The position numbers were made by a program, and so were the translations under genes. The notes under the pieces are model-generated. The model worked only from the letters and a program-made list of their open reading frames with translations, made no database searches and had not been told where the DNA came from. Below, in pieces: positions 18,213-29,200 of a stretch of 64,000 nt of DNA (position 1 is its first letter; the number at the start of each line of letters is the position of its first letter). The stretch comes from Coxiella sp. RIFCSPHIGHO2_12_FULL_42_15. GTDB taxonomy: Bacteria > Pseudomonadota > Gammaproteobacteria > Coxiellales > Coxiellaceae. Location of the stretch: assembly GCA_001797285.1 (NCBI GenBank), contig MGOZ01000041.1, positions 86,911 to 150,910 of the forward strand, written 5' to 3'.

Positions 18213-18981
18213 ATAAAAAACGTGTCGTTCGAGTATCTCTTGCTTGTTGCGTCTGAGGGAAGCAATAGGTTTGATTATCCAGTGTGCGTCGAATGGGTTT
18301 TTTCGGCACTTGCATGATAGAAGCAATCGTAATAATCGCAACCGCCGCAAATAAAAACCCCACCCCTGACAATAAGAGTGCACAACTCGCCATCTGAAAA
18401 GCAACAAAGGTGAGTGCAACGGAACTAATACCGCACACGCCACCCACGTTAACTAAAATCAATCTTGTATTCGCGTTACCCGAGTACAACATTTCACGAT
18501 GCAAACAGTCAAATGCTTTTTTTAACTCAGGAAACACACGGTTGAGCACCAGCGCTTCTGGCTGATTCACCGTACAAAAAACTTGATGAAATTGATCAAT
18601 CACATTCTCATCTTTAATGGGGAGATACATTAAACACATGACGATACAAACGAGATTTTTTTCTAGATCATGAATCTCTTCTACTGACGAATCAATTTTT
18701 TCTAAATCAGAAATAAAAGAAAGTGGCGCAACTGAAACCGTTTTTTCATCGACAATAAGAGGAATGGTAGTATTATAAATATACGCCAATAACACGACAA
18801 AATAAGCATACGCTAAGAGTAGCTCTTGCAAATTTCGTTGCGACTGCTGCTCATTTAAATCAATTTCGGATTTTTCGGTGAAAATTTTTTTAGGATATTC
18901 CACTAATTTTTCAAACGGCATTTCTTGTGGATTTTCTTGATGCTGCTTTAATAATTCGGAAAAGCTGCTTGACCTGATCAT
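18211..18981 (-). CDS. Orphan membrane-anchored protein
   Basis: The 256-residue frame starts at an ATG with AAGGAGGG close upstream, a very good ribosome site. The N-terminal 65 residues are charged and probably helical. A hydrophobic stretch lies near 60-82 (AYAYFVVLLAYIYNTTIPL). A pair of strong membrane segments lies near 175-225 (GGVCGISSVALTFVAFQ and LLLSGVGFLFAAVAIITIA), with a short basic tail after them. No family is recognised. An R1 repeat stands directly upstream and may hold or disturb its promoter. Confidence 0.65.
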   Translation of the reverse strand: MIRSSSFSELLKQHQENPQEMPFEKLVEYPKKIFTEKSEIDLNEQQSQRNLQELLLAYAYFVVLLAYIYNTTIPLIVDEKTVSVAPLSFISDLEKIDSSVEEIHDLEKNLVCIVMCLMYLPIKDENVIDQFHQVFCTVNQPEALVLNRVFPELKKAFDCLHREMLYSGNANTRLILVNVGGVCGISSVALTFVAFQMASCALLLSGVGFLFAAVAIITIASIMQVPKKPIRRTLDNQTYCFPQTQQARDTRTTRFL

Positions 18982-19000
18982 GAGCCCTCCTTATCTTTAG

Positions 19001-19197
19001 CCCGGATATTTCACATCGAACGGCGAGGGTCGGTGTGTCGCCAACGGGAAGGTCTTTTGTTTGAAGGGCGTCGCGACCAAGGAGGGTAAGGAGCGTCGAG
19101 CACAGGATGTGCGTCCCTGAAAACAAAAGACCTTTCCGTTGGCGGCAGAGCACTTCGTGTGGCCGTCATCTTCAAAAACCAACATGAAATATCCAGG
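19001..19197. repeat. R1 repeat, complete copy
   Basis: The 197-bp element begins CCCGGATATTTCACAT and ends CATGAAATATCCAGG. The two ends are similar inverted repeats of about 65 bp that include GCCAACGGGAAGGTCTTTTG, so the whole can fold into one long hairpin. TTAG is present directly on both sides (18997-19000 and 19198-19201), looking like a 4-bp target duplication. Short open frames inside it are not genes. Confidence 0.85.
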
Positions 19198-19258
19198 TTA
19201 GCTAGAAACATTCTAGCAAAATATTCTTAAAATGCAGCTTTTATCTTTTACAAACCAA

Positions 19259-19666
19259 TTAATGAATAACAACCTGAGTTTCAGAAGAACGGTTCGGCGC
19301 TCCATCATCCCTAGGTGGACCATAATGCGGTTTACGGCTACCAGCACTGGGTGGACCATAATGAGGTTGACGACCGCCGCCCCCGTTGGGTGGGCCATAG
19401 TGTGGCTGGCTACCACCAGCGGGCGGGCCATAATGGGGCTGAGCCCCTCCCCCGTGCACCACCACATTCGGATTTGGGTAATAGTCGGGACGATGCCGCC
19501 AATAATACGGCGTATGATCATGCACAATGACCGTAGTAGGTGGTATTTCATAATGCGTTACGGAAGTGTAGCTGTAACCACTCTCATACATACCATCTGC
19601 ACAGGCCGTTAAACCAAATGCTATAGCAACGACCACTGGAAAACCTATCATATGCTTTTTCATCAT
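19259..19666 (-). CDS. Lipoprotein with QPHYGPP repeats
   Basis: The 135-residue protein begins with a lipoprotein signal peptide: basic start, hydrophobic core and lipobox FGLTAC with Cys near residue 22. The mature part has a Tyr/His/Pro-rich region and then four imperfect copies of (Q/K)PHYGPP separated by Gly-rich linkers, predicted disordered. AGGTGA is next to tandem ATGs at 19666 and 19663, either of which may be used. The start lies five bases after the stop of the upstream exported-protein gene, so the two are an operon. A role at the envelope or in metal binding through the many His is a guess. Confidence 0.75.
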   Translation of the reverse strand: MMKKHMIGFPVVVAIAFGLTACADGMYESGYSYTSVTHYEIPPTTVIVHDHTPYYWRHRPDYYPNPNVVVHGGGAQPHYGPPAGGSQPHYGPPNGGGGRQPHYGPPSAGSRKPHYGPPRDDGAPNRSSETQVVIH

Positions 19667-19670
19667 TCAC

Positions 19671-20120
19671 CTATTGATGCACAGCAACTTTTACAGCTGC
19701 TTTCTCGTTCGCATTGTTCTTTAAAGCAACATTAGCACCAGGGGTAATATCAACTATTGCTTGGCTTGGGTAGAGATTCCCGAAAAAAATGGAGACATGC
19801 GTACCGGGGTAATCAATTTCAACGTAGACTGGCCAGCTGATGCACTGCCCATCATCTTCCAAAGTAATTTGATTGTACGGAGGATAGCTGACGGGATAAA
19901 GCGGCATCGGACCTTGCATTGCATAACCCGTTTGTTGCAAATAAACATCATAATGTTGATCAGTAAAATTACGAATTTGTAATGCCGTACCTACACCGAC
20001 CCCCGCTTTCATTCGCAAGTTTGATTTTTGAGCTACCGGCGCACCATAATGCATTTTGGGTTCTGCAAAAGAGGTCATTGAAATAAGACCCAGCGCTACA
20101 CCCAATAGGGCTTTCTTCAT
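19671..20120 (-). CDS. Exported protein with MHYGAP motif
   Basis: The start is ATG 20120 (AGGAGA eight bases upstream) because this gives a clean signal peptide, MKKALLGVALGLISMTSFA, with cleavage before EPK. The frame is open further upstream, but without support. The mature protein of about 130 residues begins EPKMHYGAPV, echoing the HYGPP repeats of the lipoprotein encoded next. It then looks like a small beta-rich domain (LQIRNFTDQHYDVYLQQTGY). No enzyme motif is seen. The two genes probably encode periplasmic or surface partners. Confidence 0.7.
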   Translation of the reverse strand: MKKALLGVALGLISMTSFAEPKMHYGAPVAQKSNLRMKAGVGVGTALQIRNFTDQHYDVYLQQTGYAMQGPMPLYPVSYPPYNQITLEDDGQCISWPVYVEIDYPGTHVSIFFGNLYPSQAIVDITPGANVALKNNANEKAAVKVAVHQ

Positions 20121-20273
20121 GTGAGATTTCTCCTGTGGAATCTGATTAACGTCACCCATTCTAACGAAAGAAAATGAATGGAGTATTACCTGTTTTGGAT
20201 AAAACGTAACAAAAGCGCAGCAAATGATTTGTATTTTGAACAGACTCCAGCGATTCCCGCTGAAAAATGCTTG

Positions 20274-20534
20274 TCATTCCATACGAGCCCGCAAAGCGCC
20301 AATATCAGCAACCAGTTTTTGCAAAAAAACATCGTGCGGCTGTTCCTCTCCCATCAACCAAGCGTAAAGAACAACATCCTCTTGCTCAAGCAGCGCTTCA
20401 AATGATTGTTGTTGCACTAGATCTAACGTGTCGTAGCAACGATTGAAGTAATTTACTAGTAAAATATCGAGTTCAAGCATACCGCGGCGACATTTCCAAC
20501 GTAAACGACGTTTTTTAAATTCCGCTTCATCCAT
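20274..20534 (-). CDS. sdhE: Succinate dehydrogenase flavinylation factor SdhE
   Basis: The 86-residue protein carries the conserved RRGMLELDILL motif (RGxxE) used by SdhE/SDH5 proteins to help attach FAD covalently to SdhA. Length and the ending match the family. Its ATG overlaps the alr stop by one base (TAATG), so it is the third gene of a dnaB-alr-sdhE unit. Confidence 0.9.
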   Translation of the reverse strand: MDEAEFKKRRLRWKCRRGMLELDILLVNYFNRCYDTLDLVQQQSFEALLEQEDVVLYAWLMGEEQPHDVFLQKLVADIGALRARME

Positions 20535-21610
20535 TAGTGATACTCAGTGAATTTAACCCGTTGCGTCACATGACATAATAATTCATAAGCAATGGTTCCT
20601 GCTGATTTTGCAATGTGCTCGACCGGCAATCCCCCTCCCCACAAGGTGACTCGATCACCCGGCTTTGCGTACGGACAAAGGCGCAGGTCAATGGTAATCA
20701 TATCCATAGAAACCGTCCCAATTAATGGACAAATCGTATCATGCAGCAGCACCGGTGTCCCACTCACCGCAGAACGAGGATAACCGTCGCCATAACCGAT
20801 GGCCACAACACCCACTGGCATATCTTCTGGCGCTTGCCAAGTACAACCATAACCAACCGTACCGTGTTTTTTAACGGTTTTACAAACAATGAGTTTGGCT
20901 TGTAGGGTCATTACCGGTTTTAAACCTTCATCCTGGCCGGTACGATCTGCAAATGGCGAAACACCATACAATAAAATTCCCGGTCGAATCCAATCGCAAT
21001 GCGCCTCAGGATAACGCAAAATGCCTGCAGAGTTCGCAATGCTTTTTGGATTGGTGAATGACTGAGTCAATTGCAAAAATTCATGAATTTGCCGCTCTGT
21101 AAATGCAGGGCTCTGATCGGCGCTTGCCAAATGCGTCATAATTCCAAATGAATTTTGCAACGAAGCAAGTTTTAACAGCCGTTGATACACTTCCTGGAAC
21201 CTCTCTTTTGGAAAACCTAAACGATGCATTCCCGTATCGATTTTCAACCAGGCCGATAATGATTTTGGCAATGTGGTTTTTTCCAGTAATTCTATTTGAG
21301 AAAGTTGGTGAATCACCGGCGTCATATTGTATTGCGAAAAAAATTGTAATTCTTGCTTGTCAATAAAACCTGACATCACCACGATGGGAGCTTGAATCCC
21401 ATGTTCACGCAACGCTAATGCTTCTTCTAAACAAGCGACACCCAGCGCATTGGCCTCACTCAGCGTTTCTGCTACCGAAAGCAAACCATGCCCATAGCCA
21501 TTACTTTTTATCATGGCGAGGATGGAACTTCTTGGAAATCGTTGACGTAAAAAATGAAAATTATACAATAACGCAGCCTTATCAATATAAGCGATAACGT
21601 CTCTGCTCAT
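20534..21610 (-). CDS. alr: Alanine racemase
   Basis: The 358-residue PLP enzyme supplies D-alanine for peptidoglycan. The PLP lysine is K35 in AMIKSNGYGHG, the second catalytic Tyr is in VGYGCTW, and the signature VVAIGYGDGYPR is present. GAGGAATAGG lies just before the start. It follows dnaB by 10 bases as in many gammaproteobacteria. Confidence 0.96.
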   Translation of the reverse strand: MSRDVIAYIDKAALLYNFHFLRQRFPRSSILAMIKSNGYGHGLLSVAETLSEANALGVACLEEALALREHGIQAPIVVMSGFIDKQELQFFSQYNMTPVIHQLSQIELLEKTTLPKSLSAWLKIDTGMHRLGFPKERFQEVYQRLLKLASLQNSFGIMTHLASADQSPAFTERQIHEFLQLTQSFTNPKSIANSAGILRYPEAHCDWIRPGILLYGVSPFADRTGQDEGLKPVMTLQAKLIVCKTVKKHGTVGYGCTWQAPEDMPVGVVAIGYGDGYPRSAVSGTPVLLHDTICPLIGTVSMDMITIDLRLCPYAKPGDRVTLWGGGLPVEHIAKSAGTIAYELLCHVTQRVKFTEYH

Positions 21611-21620
21611 CCTATTCCTC

Positions 21621-23018
21621 TTAAAAAATCACTTCTGCGGGCGTCTGTTCAAATGAATAATTGTCAAAACGGGTATACTGGCCACGAAACGTCAGATTAA
21701 TTTTTCCGATGGGGCCATTACGTTGTTTCGCGATAATAATTTCCGCTTTATTTTTATCGGGAGTATCTGGGTGATATACCGCATCCCGATAAATAAAAAC
21801 GATTAAATCGGCGTCTTGTTCTATTGCACCCGACTCTCGTAAATCCGACATCACAGGACGCCTATCCGTACGTTGCTCCAAACTACGATTCAACTGAGAT
21901 AGTGCAATCACGGGGGCATTTAATTCTTTTGCTAATGCTTTTAATCCACGCGAAATTTCAGAAATTTCGGTACTGCGATTTTCTTTTGTGCCTGGCACTT
22001 GCATGAGTTGTAAATAATCCACCACCACTAATGCCATACCGCCTTGCTCACGCGCCAAACGACGTGAACGAGAACGCACTTCTCCGGGCGTTAATGCCGG
22101 TGTATCGTCCACAAATATCTTGGTCTGCGATAACATTTCAATGGTTGAGGTCACGCGTGGCCAATCATCATCACTTAATTTACCGGTACGCACTTTGTGT
22201 TGATCAATTAAACCCAATGACGAAATCATCCGCATCACAATGGAATCCGCCGGCATTTCCATACTGAAAATTAACACCGGTTTTTTACTTTCAAGCGCCA
22301 CATTCTCTGCCATATTAATACCGAGCATGGTTTTCCCCATGGAAGGCCGCCCGGCAATAATCACCAAATCACCTGCCTGCAAACCGGAAGTCATGTCATC
22401 AAAATCGGTAAATCCAGTAGAAACGCCCGTAATGGGATCTGTTGAATGAAACAAGGTATCAATTTTATCGGTGGTGCGTGCGAGTAACGTATTAATATCC
22501 ACGGGGCCTTGCCCACGACTCCCTTGTTCTGATATTGAAAAAACATATCGCTCAGCCGTATCTAATATTTCTTTGATGTCACGCCCTTCCGGATTAAGGG
22601 CATTTTCCGTAATATCAGTACCTGCATTAATCAACAAACGTAAAATAGAACGCTCACGAACAATATCGGCATACGCCGTAATATTGGCCGCACTGGGAGT
22701 ATTTTTGGCAAGTTCATATAAATAAGCTTCCCCATTAATACTTTCGAGTGCATTATCACTTTTCAACGCTTCGCCGATGGTGAGAACATCGATCGGTTTT
22801 GATTGTTCCGCTAAACGCACCATCGCTTCATAAATAATTTGGTGATCGCGACGATAAAAATCTTTGCTACTAATTTTATCCGCAATACGATCCCAGGCGC
22901 GATGATCCAGCATCAAGGCACCCAACACAGACTGTTCTGCTTCAATCGAATGGGGTGGTACTCGCGCGGTTATTTTGGCTCCACGAACGGGTGCTTGAGA
23001 AAGAATGGGTTCTGACAT
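21621..23018 (-). CDS. dnaB: Replicative DNA helicase DnaB
   Basis: The 465-residue protein forms the hexameric 5'-3' helicase of the replication fork. The N-terminal domain starts after HSIEAEQSVLGALM, and the RecA-like C-terminal domain has Walker A GRPSMGKT (residues 223-230), Walker B LVVVDYLQLM and the arginine-finger region. The length is normal and there is no intein. It is the first gene of the dnaB-alr-sdhE unit. Confidence 0.97.
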   Translation of the reverse strand: MSEPILSQAPVRGAKITARVPPHSIEAEQSVLGALMLDHRAWDRIADKISSKDFYRRDHQIIYEAMVRLAEQSKPIDVLTIGEALKSDNALESINGEAYLYELAKNTPSAANITAYADIVRERSILRLLINAGTDITENALNPEGRDIKEILDTAERYVFSISEQGSRGQGPVDINTLLARTTDKIDTLFHSTDPITGVSTGFTDFDDMTSGLQAGDLVIIAGRPSMGKTMLGINMAENVALESKKPVLIFSMEMPADSIVMRMISSLGLIDQHKVRTGKLSDDDWPRVTSTIEMLSQTKIFVDDTPALTPGEVRSRSRRLAREQGGMALVVVDYLQLMQVPGTKENRSTEISEISRGLKALAKELNAPVIALSQLNRSLEQRTDRRPVMSDLRESGAIEQDADLIVFIYRDAVYHPDTPDKNKAEIIIAKQRNGPIGKINLTFRGQYTRFDNYSFEQTPAEVIF

Positions 23019-23067
23019 AATCCGTGATCAACCTTGTTCAAAATGACAATCGCTAGTGTAGCACTCT

Positions 23068-23187
23068 GGGGGGGATTATCCAGGGGGAGCTTTGCGCGCT
23101 CCCCCTGGATCGCGAGGCTGCAGGTCCCCTGCAGCCCGCGTCAATGAAGGGGGAGGAATTTCCCATCGAAAGATGGGGGATTCCTGT
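23068..23187. repeat. R2 repeat, 3' two-thirds of the unit
   Basis: It contains three hairpins: GGGGGAGC/GCTCCCCC, CTGCAGG/CCTGCAG and GGAATTTCCCATC-GAAA-GATGGGG. It matches the right parts of the complete copies at 42676-42853 and 53475-53652 but lacks their first 60 bases. It lies upstream of dnaB. Confidence 0.8.
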
Positions 23188-23222
23188 CACTTCGCCAACG
23201 TGGCAAAGCCGTACGACGACGA

Positions 23223-23290
23223 CTCAAGGGGCAAACGCGCGCTCCCCTTGAGAAACCCCACGCGTAAAGTACCCGTGGCAAGCCACGGGG
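23223..23290. repeat. R5 repeat (two hairpins)
   Basis: The first hairpin is CTCAAGGGG/CCCCTTGAG and the second CCCGTGGC-AA-GCCACGGG (23272-23289). The second hairpin with its flank TATGAGTGAAT recurs at 33446-33474, and the first recurs at 49775-49806. The shapes resemble ends of IS200/IS605-type elements. The ankyrin gene on the minus strand runs through this repeat and stops in it. Confidence 0.7.
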
Positions 23291-26200
23291 TATGAGTGAA
23301 TCAACGCTTTTGCTTTATCATGTCCTTCGGGGCAATTTTCATATCGGCGCCATAAATGAACTTCATATGGGAAACGTCCGCTTTTATCCTTCAGCATTAA
23401 TGCGCCATTGTTTAGTAATGCTTGCACCATTCTCCAATCACCGTGATGTACAGCAACATGCAATGGGGTCCAGTTATAACAGGTTTTGCTCTCTCGTACA
23501 TTGGGGTCTGTTAAAATATCATGTCCCTTCGGCCATGCATATTTGGATACGTTGTGACCTTGCTCATCAATCGCTTGAATTAACGCTTTTGCTTTATTGT
23601 AGCTTTCAGATTGATCTTTTTGCCGACTACTTAAAGAAACTTCATAAGGAAAATGACCATTTTTGTTTTTTACAATCAAAGCGCCATTATCTAGGAGGAA
23701 TTGCACCTGCACATCATCTCCGTAATACATCGCTGAGTGTAATGGCGTCCATCCATCCGTATCACTTGCATTAATATTCGCTCCAGAATCAAGCAATATT
23801 TTTAGCATACCAACAAGTGATCGTTTATAAGAAATAGCGTGATGTAATACGGTTGTACTATTGCATATCCGTTTACTCTCAATGGATGCTCCCTTGCTCA
23901 GAAGATAAGAGACCATTTCTTCATTACTATATATAACTGCCAAATTTAAAGGGGGGTAACCCTCTTGGTTTGGAAGCATTAATTCGGCACCCGCTTCTAT
24001 GAGTAATTTTACATCCTCCAATCGATTTTTTTGAATTGCCATGTGCAAACAACTATTGATGGTTACACCTAAAGACGCAAGGTATGAAATCATTTCTTGA
24101 TTTCCATGCTTAACGGAAAGCGAGAATAAGGTATATTTCTCCGTATTGAAATACGACGGATTTTTCGAAATCAGTAATCTCAAGACATCTATCTCATTTA
24201 AATAAATTGCCATTTGGAGCATAGCATCAAACTCAGTCTTTTGAGTGAGTTTCACTTTAACCCAACAGGATTCAAAATAAATTAAATCATTTTGATAAAC
24301 ATTTATCTTATTTTTGACGTACGCTGAAAGAGAAACGACTTCCTTGGATGATAATGATCGATCCCCCATAACAATTAAAAATTTAACAATATTCATATGA
24401 CCATGAATGAACGATAGTTGGGCTGCAGTAAATCCTTTTTTATCACGGAGGGTAATATCAGCAGAAGTAGATGTTTTCATTAATTGCAGCATAGCAGGAT
24501 AGTGCCCTGCCATTGCAGCCAAATGTAGCGCCGTTTGGTCCTCATTATTCGGTTGGTTTATATTCACTTTGAGTTCACACAATTGCTTTATAATATTGAT
24601 AGCATTGTTTTTGGCAGCATCATGTAAAGGAGTGTTGCCATCTGAAGCCACTAAATCTATCTGTATTCCTTGCTCAAGAAGTAAGGCTGTCACTTTAGTG
24701 GCATGATGAATACTCGCAATATGAAGTGCATTACGATTGTCACTTTGCAGTGTATTAATCATTTGGCCCGTTAACAATTTATGACTGACAACATCGACGT
24801 TATCAGAGGCAACTGCAGAAAAAAATAAATCTGCTTCATAAGCAATATCATCAAAAGTACCCAATTCCATAAGAAATGAGTTCATCTCTTTTTGATTACT
24901 GAAAATAGCATATTCAAGAGCGCTCATATTTTGATTATTTTTTTTGATAGGATCAGCGCCTGCCTCTAACAGAACCGCAAAAACAGTAAGGTGACCTTGC
25001 TGAGCGGCTAGCTGTAATGGGGTATAACCCACAGCAGCCTCTTGCGATACATCAATTTTATAGCCATATTTTATAAATAACTTAATCAGATCGATATGTC
25101 CGTATAAGGCAGCCAAATGCAGCACATTAAATCCTTGAAAATTTACCATGCTAGTATCACTGACCCTATTAACTAATAATTTCACCATTGTTACATCACC
25201 CTGTATGGTAGCCAACATCAAAGGTGTGTTACCGTCGCGATTTTTTTGCTGAAAACATCGGGTTGTTATCAACAATTGAAATGCAGCTTCTTTATTTTTT
25301 TTCAGCAATGCGATATGAAATGCTGAATTTTTTTCAATATCTAAAATGTCCGGATTAGCGCCATTGGATAACAACAGTGGTAAAAGCTGGTTATTTTTAT
25401 CTGTTGCTGAAATCATCAGTGGCGTTTGTCGACGATGATTCACGGAATCGATCTTGATGAGATTCAAATAATTTTGAGTGAGTTTCAGGTTATTACTACG
25501 TACAGCGCTATGTAACAAACTATCGCCACATTGGTTTTGAAAATCTGCAGGGTAGTTTTTTTCAAGATCGCCCATCAGTTCTTTTTGTGAAAGATAAGCG
25601 CTAACATCAAAAAAAGTAAATCCCTCCTTGGTTTCACTCATCAATAATGCTTTTTTAAAGCTACCAAAATATTTATCTATCCAAGTCAACTGATCCCGAT
25701 CATGAATTCTATGCATTATTGTACGTCCGTTTTTATCTCGAATTAAAATATCGGCTTTTTGTTCCAGCATTACCGGAATGGCCCATTCTATTTGTTTAAC
25801 AAAAATCAAATGTAGCAAGGGTAGTTCTTCTCCTTGATAGCGATAGCGCGCAGCGTTTACAAAATAAGGGTCTTCAGTCATTTTTCTGAATGTCACGTGA
25901 TCAGACTCTTCAAGCGCTTTCACTAAAACGTGCTTTCTTTCTTCCAGTATTTTAGTTAAGTAAATTTTTCCATCTTTTATCGGCTTTTCAATGCCTTGTT
26001 TTTTGGAAAATTCTTTCCATACTGAAGAACACGCATTACTGTTAGCTTTCTTAACATGATTTCCCAAATCTGCTGGCCATTTTTCTTCAGGAATGATAGT
26101 TAACAATTTTTTAAAAAATTTGGAATCTTTATTACGAAGCACAAAATAAAAAATATCTTGGCTATGTTTGTTTTTTTCATCAAAAAGGGCACCTCTACTT

Positions 26201-29200
26201 TTTAAAAAATCCACTAAATGAATAAAGCCCATTTGCACAACAATATGTATCGCCATATTTCCATTATCATCCAATGGGAGGTTGATGTTTTTTATGTGTT
26301 TTAGTATTAAGTCAATGATATTGGACTCGCCACTTTTTAGCGCTGCAACTAGCAATAACGGATCAGTTTTCTCCTCTTCCATTTCTTTCAAAAGGAAAGA
26401 CAAGCATTCCTCGCTCCCATTTTCTGCAGCAATTTCTAATAATCTTTTTTGAGTTTCAATATTGAGGTGATTTTTTGAAAACGTCCTCAAATAACCAATA
26501 TGATTAGCTTTAACCGCTAACTCAATTAAGGAAATGTGTTTTTTATCCAACGTAAAGCTTACTTTCTTTTCTAAGAGATAATCCATCAGTAAGATATGCC
26601 CGTACCATGCCACAACATCTAAACTCGTCATATTATTGTAAATAAGATTGTGATCAATTTTATATTTTTCAGAAAGCGCTCGATATCGTCGATACTCTCC
26701 TGCTTTCAGCAAGCAATAAAGTATCTCCTGATCAGGGGTTTTTCCATTTTTACGGATAAAGCATGAATCGATAATTTCAAATAGACCCAATTGAGCAGCC
26801 AATGTGAGTATTGGTTTCCCCTGCTTATTTTGAAGGTGTATTTCTGGGTGTTCACTTAAATAAGTGGCAATTTCAACATCGCCATTACGTATGGCCACCA
26901 TCAGTGGCGTTTCACCATCGCAAGCCTCCGCATTGATATTGGCGGCTGGATTAGCTTCTACTAGGCATCTCACTGTCTCAAAGTGACTATAGAGCGTTGC
27001 AAAATGTAACGCTGTTTTTCCGGAATCTAATGGCGTATTAACATCCATTTTGGTAACAAGCACTTCGCAAACATCATTTAATCCATTAGCTGCTGCGTTA
27101 TGCAATGCAGAAAACCCATCTGATCGTCGTTTATGCGTCACATCTATACCTGCCTGAATCAACGCAAGCGCAACATTCGATTGCTGTGTATCTATCGCTA
27201 AATGTAATGTGTTTGAACCATTTTCCATCAGAAAATGGATATTGCACGATTTTTTAATTAAATAACACGCTGTTTCATGATGCTGGTTTTGAATCGCCAA
27301 ATACAAAGCAAATAGACCATTGGGTAAACGCAGATTGACATTCACATTTGCATTTACTAAACATTCAACCACTCGTTGATGCCCGCTACTCGCTGCAAAA
27401 AGCAGTGGTGTATAACCATCCTGATTGATTGCATCTTTACAATTTGGAACTTGAGCAATAATGTAATCGACTGCGTCTACATTGCCATTGCGCGCTGCGA
27501 TATGAATGGGTAAATTGCCACGTTGGTCGGCTACCCAATAAACGCCAAAATCATTTTGAGAAAGCTTTTGCAATAAGTGGCGATTTCCTTGATCTGGTTG
27601 AAAAAGGCCAACGGAATAATGAATTAACGTCTGACCTCCTATATCTCGTGCCTTAGCATTAAACTTTAATTTTCTATCCGGAAAGTTTAAAAGTAACTCA
27701 CTGAAAGCATTCGTATCCTCCACACTCATGGTGTCACTCACTGAGCCGGACCTATTGATCAATTCGCTGTATTCAAAAGGGCTATAAGCGGGTTTATCCT
27801 TGATATTCAGCTTAAACACAGCATATTTCTGGCCGTTGTAATAAGCCTCAGAAAAAGTTTCAGCGGGCGCATGGTTAGCAACGGAGGCTATCGTCGAATT
27901 CATCTGAATCGGATGATGAATCGTTTTCACCGCTAAAGAAGTGAAACGTATACTACACCCACCCACAACACGGTTGTGATCTCCCGCAATATAGGGATAT
28001 TTCTTTTCAAGAAAATCATTATTCTCGGAATCGATAAATATTAAACTGATATCACTGAGTTGTATTTCCATCTGAGTGATAGAACTCATATAAAATTCTT
28101 TCACCTCCAATAGAATTTTTACATTTTTCTCTTGGATTTCCTCGGTTATTTTATCTTTTAACTTCTTAGTTTCATTCGTTATATTAATAATAATCTTATT
28201 TTTTTCATTGTCACACGATTTTAAAAAATCTATTACGCCTTGATTTTTATGCTGTTGATGGGGTATCTTTTTCAGTTCATTTTTTTTGTTTTCTTCAATT
28301 TCTTGCGTGATTTTATTGATTATCTTTTTTCGCTGTTGGTCTAGCTTTTCATGTTCTTGAGAAATTAATTTTTTTCCCTCCAGTGAAATCTTCTGGATTA
28401 ATTTTCCTTCTAGCGCTTTTCCTGCATTCATTTTTTCTTTTAATTCAGTGATGTTGGCAGAGAACGAATTTTTCATCTCGACAATTTTTTCTCGTAATTT
28501 CCGAGATGAAATGAGTTTAATTTCACAGCCAAGCTGATTTTTTATTTCTTCCAAAATTTTTGTCATGCATTCAGAATAAGATTGATGAAATTCAGCTAAT
28601 AATTTTCTGACATAATCCTTCAGCAAGGATTGCATTAAAGCATCGTGACTCCGATGAATAAAATCATCTGATTCTATCTCAGCGTTTAATGGAAATTGTT
28701 TTACAATATACACTTTTAACACTTCAGAAAGAGAATGATATAAATCACTAGGAAAAGCCATCTCAGGCTTATCAAGTGCTTCCGACAACCAAACATTAAA
28801 TTTTGCTTTTGATTTATTGACAAGTTGGTTGAACACTTTTCTTAGAACAATCTTAATTGGATGAAACTGATAATAACGTACAGGAATAGGAGGAAAAACC
28901 GGAGGAACTGGTTCATTTTTTTGTAATGGTATTTTCTCTAAACTGGGTATTTTCCCCATTTCCTTTAATGTTGAAAAATAATAGGAAAAAAAACTAATAA
29001 CCCCCAACATTTGAAAATAATCATGGAACATCGGTAATGTAGGCATGATATCATGTATATCTCTTGCCGCCTCCTCATAAAGCGCAAGCAATGTTAAATA
29101 ATCATCAGGGTACTTGCCATTTTCTTTATAATACCTCTCTAAAAATTCCTTGTATTCTGGCCATAATTCAATGTCATGCTCTACGCTAAACGCGGGATCA

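Noticed and set aside
18997..19211. Several 60-80 codon ORFs inside R1 (translation with DDGHTK and AANGK), also at 42463 and 56857
   Set aside because: They recur only because the repeat recurs, are open in several frames, and lack a ribosome site or conserved coding pattern.
23292..23774. 160-codon plus-strand ORF
   Set aside because: It lies wholly antisense to the ankyrin gene, whose frame is strongly supported by repeats.
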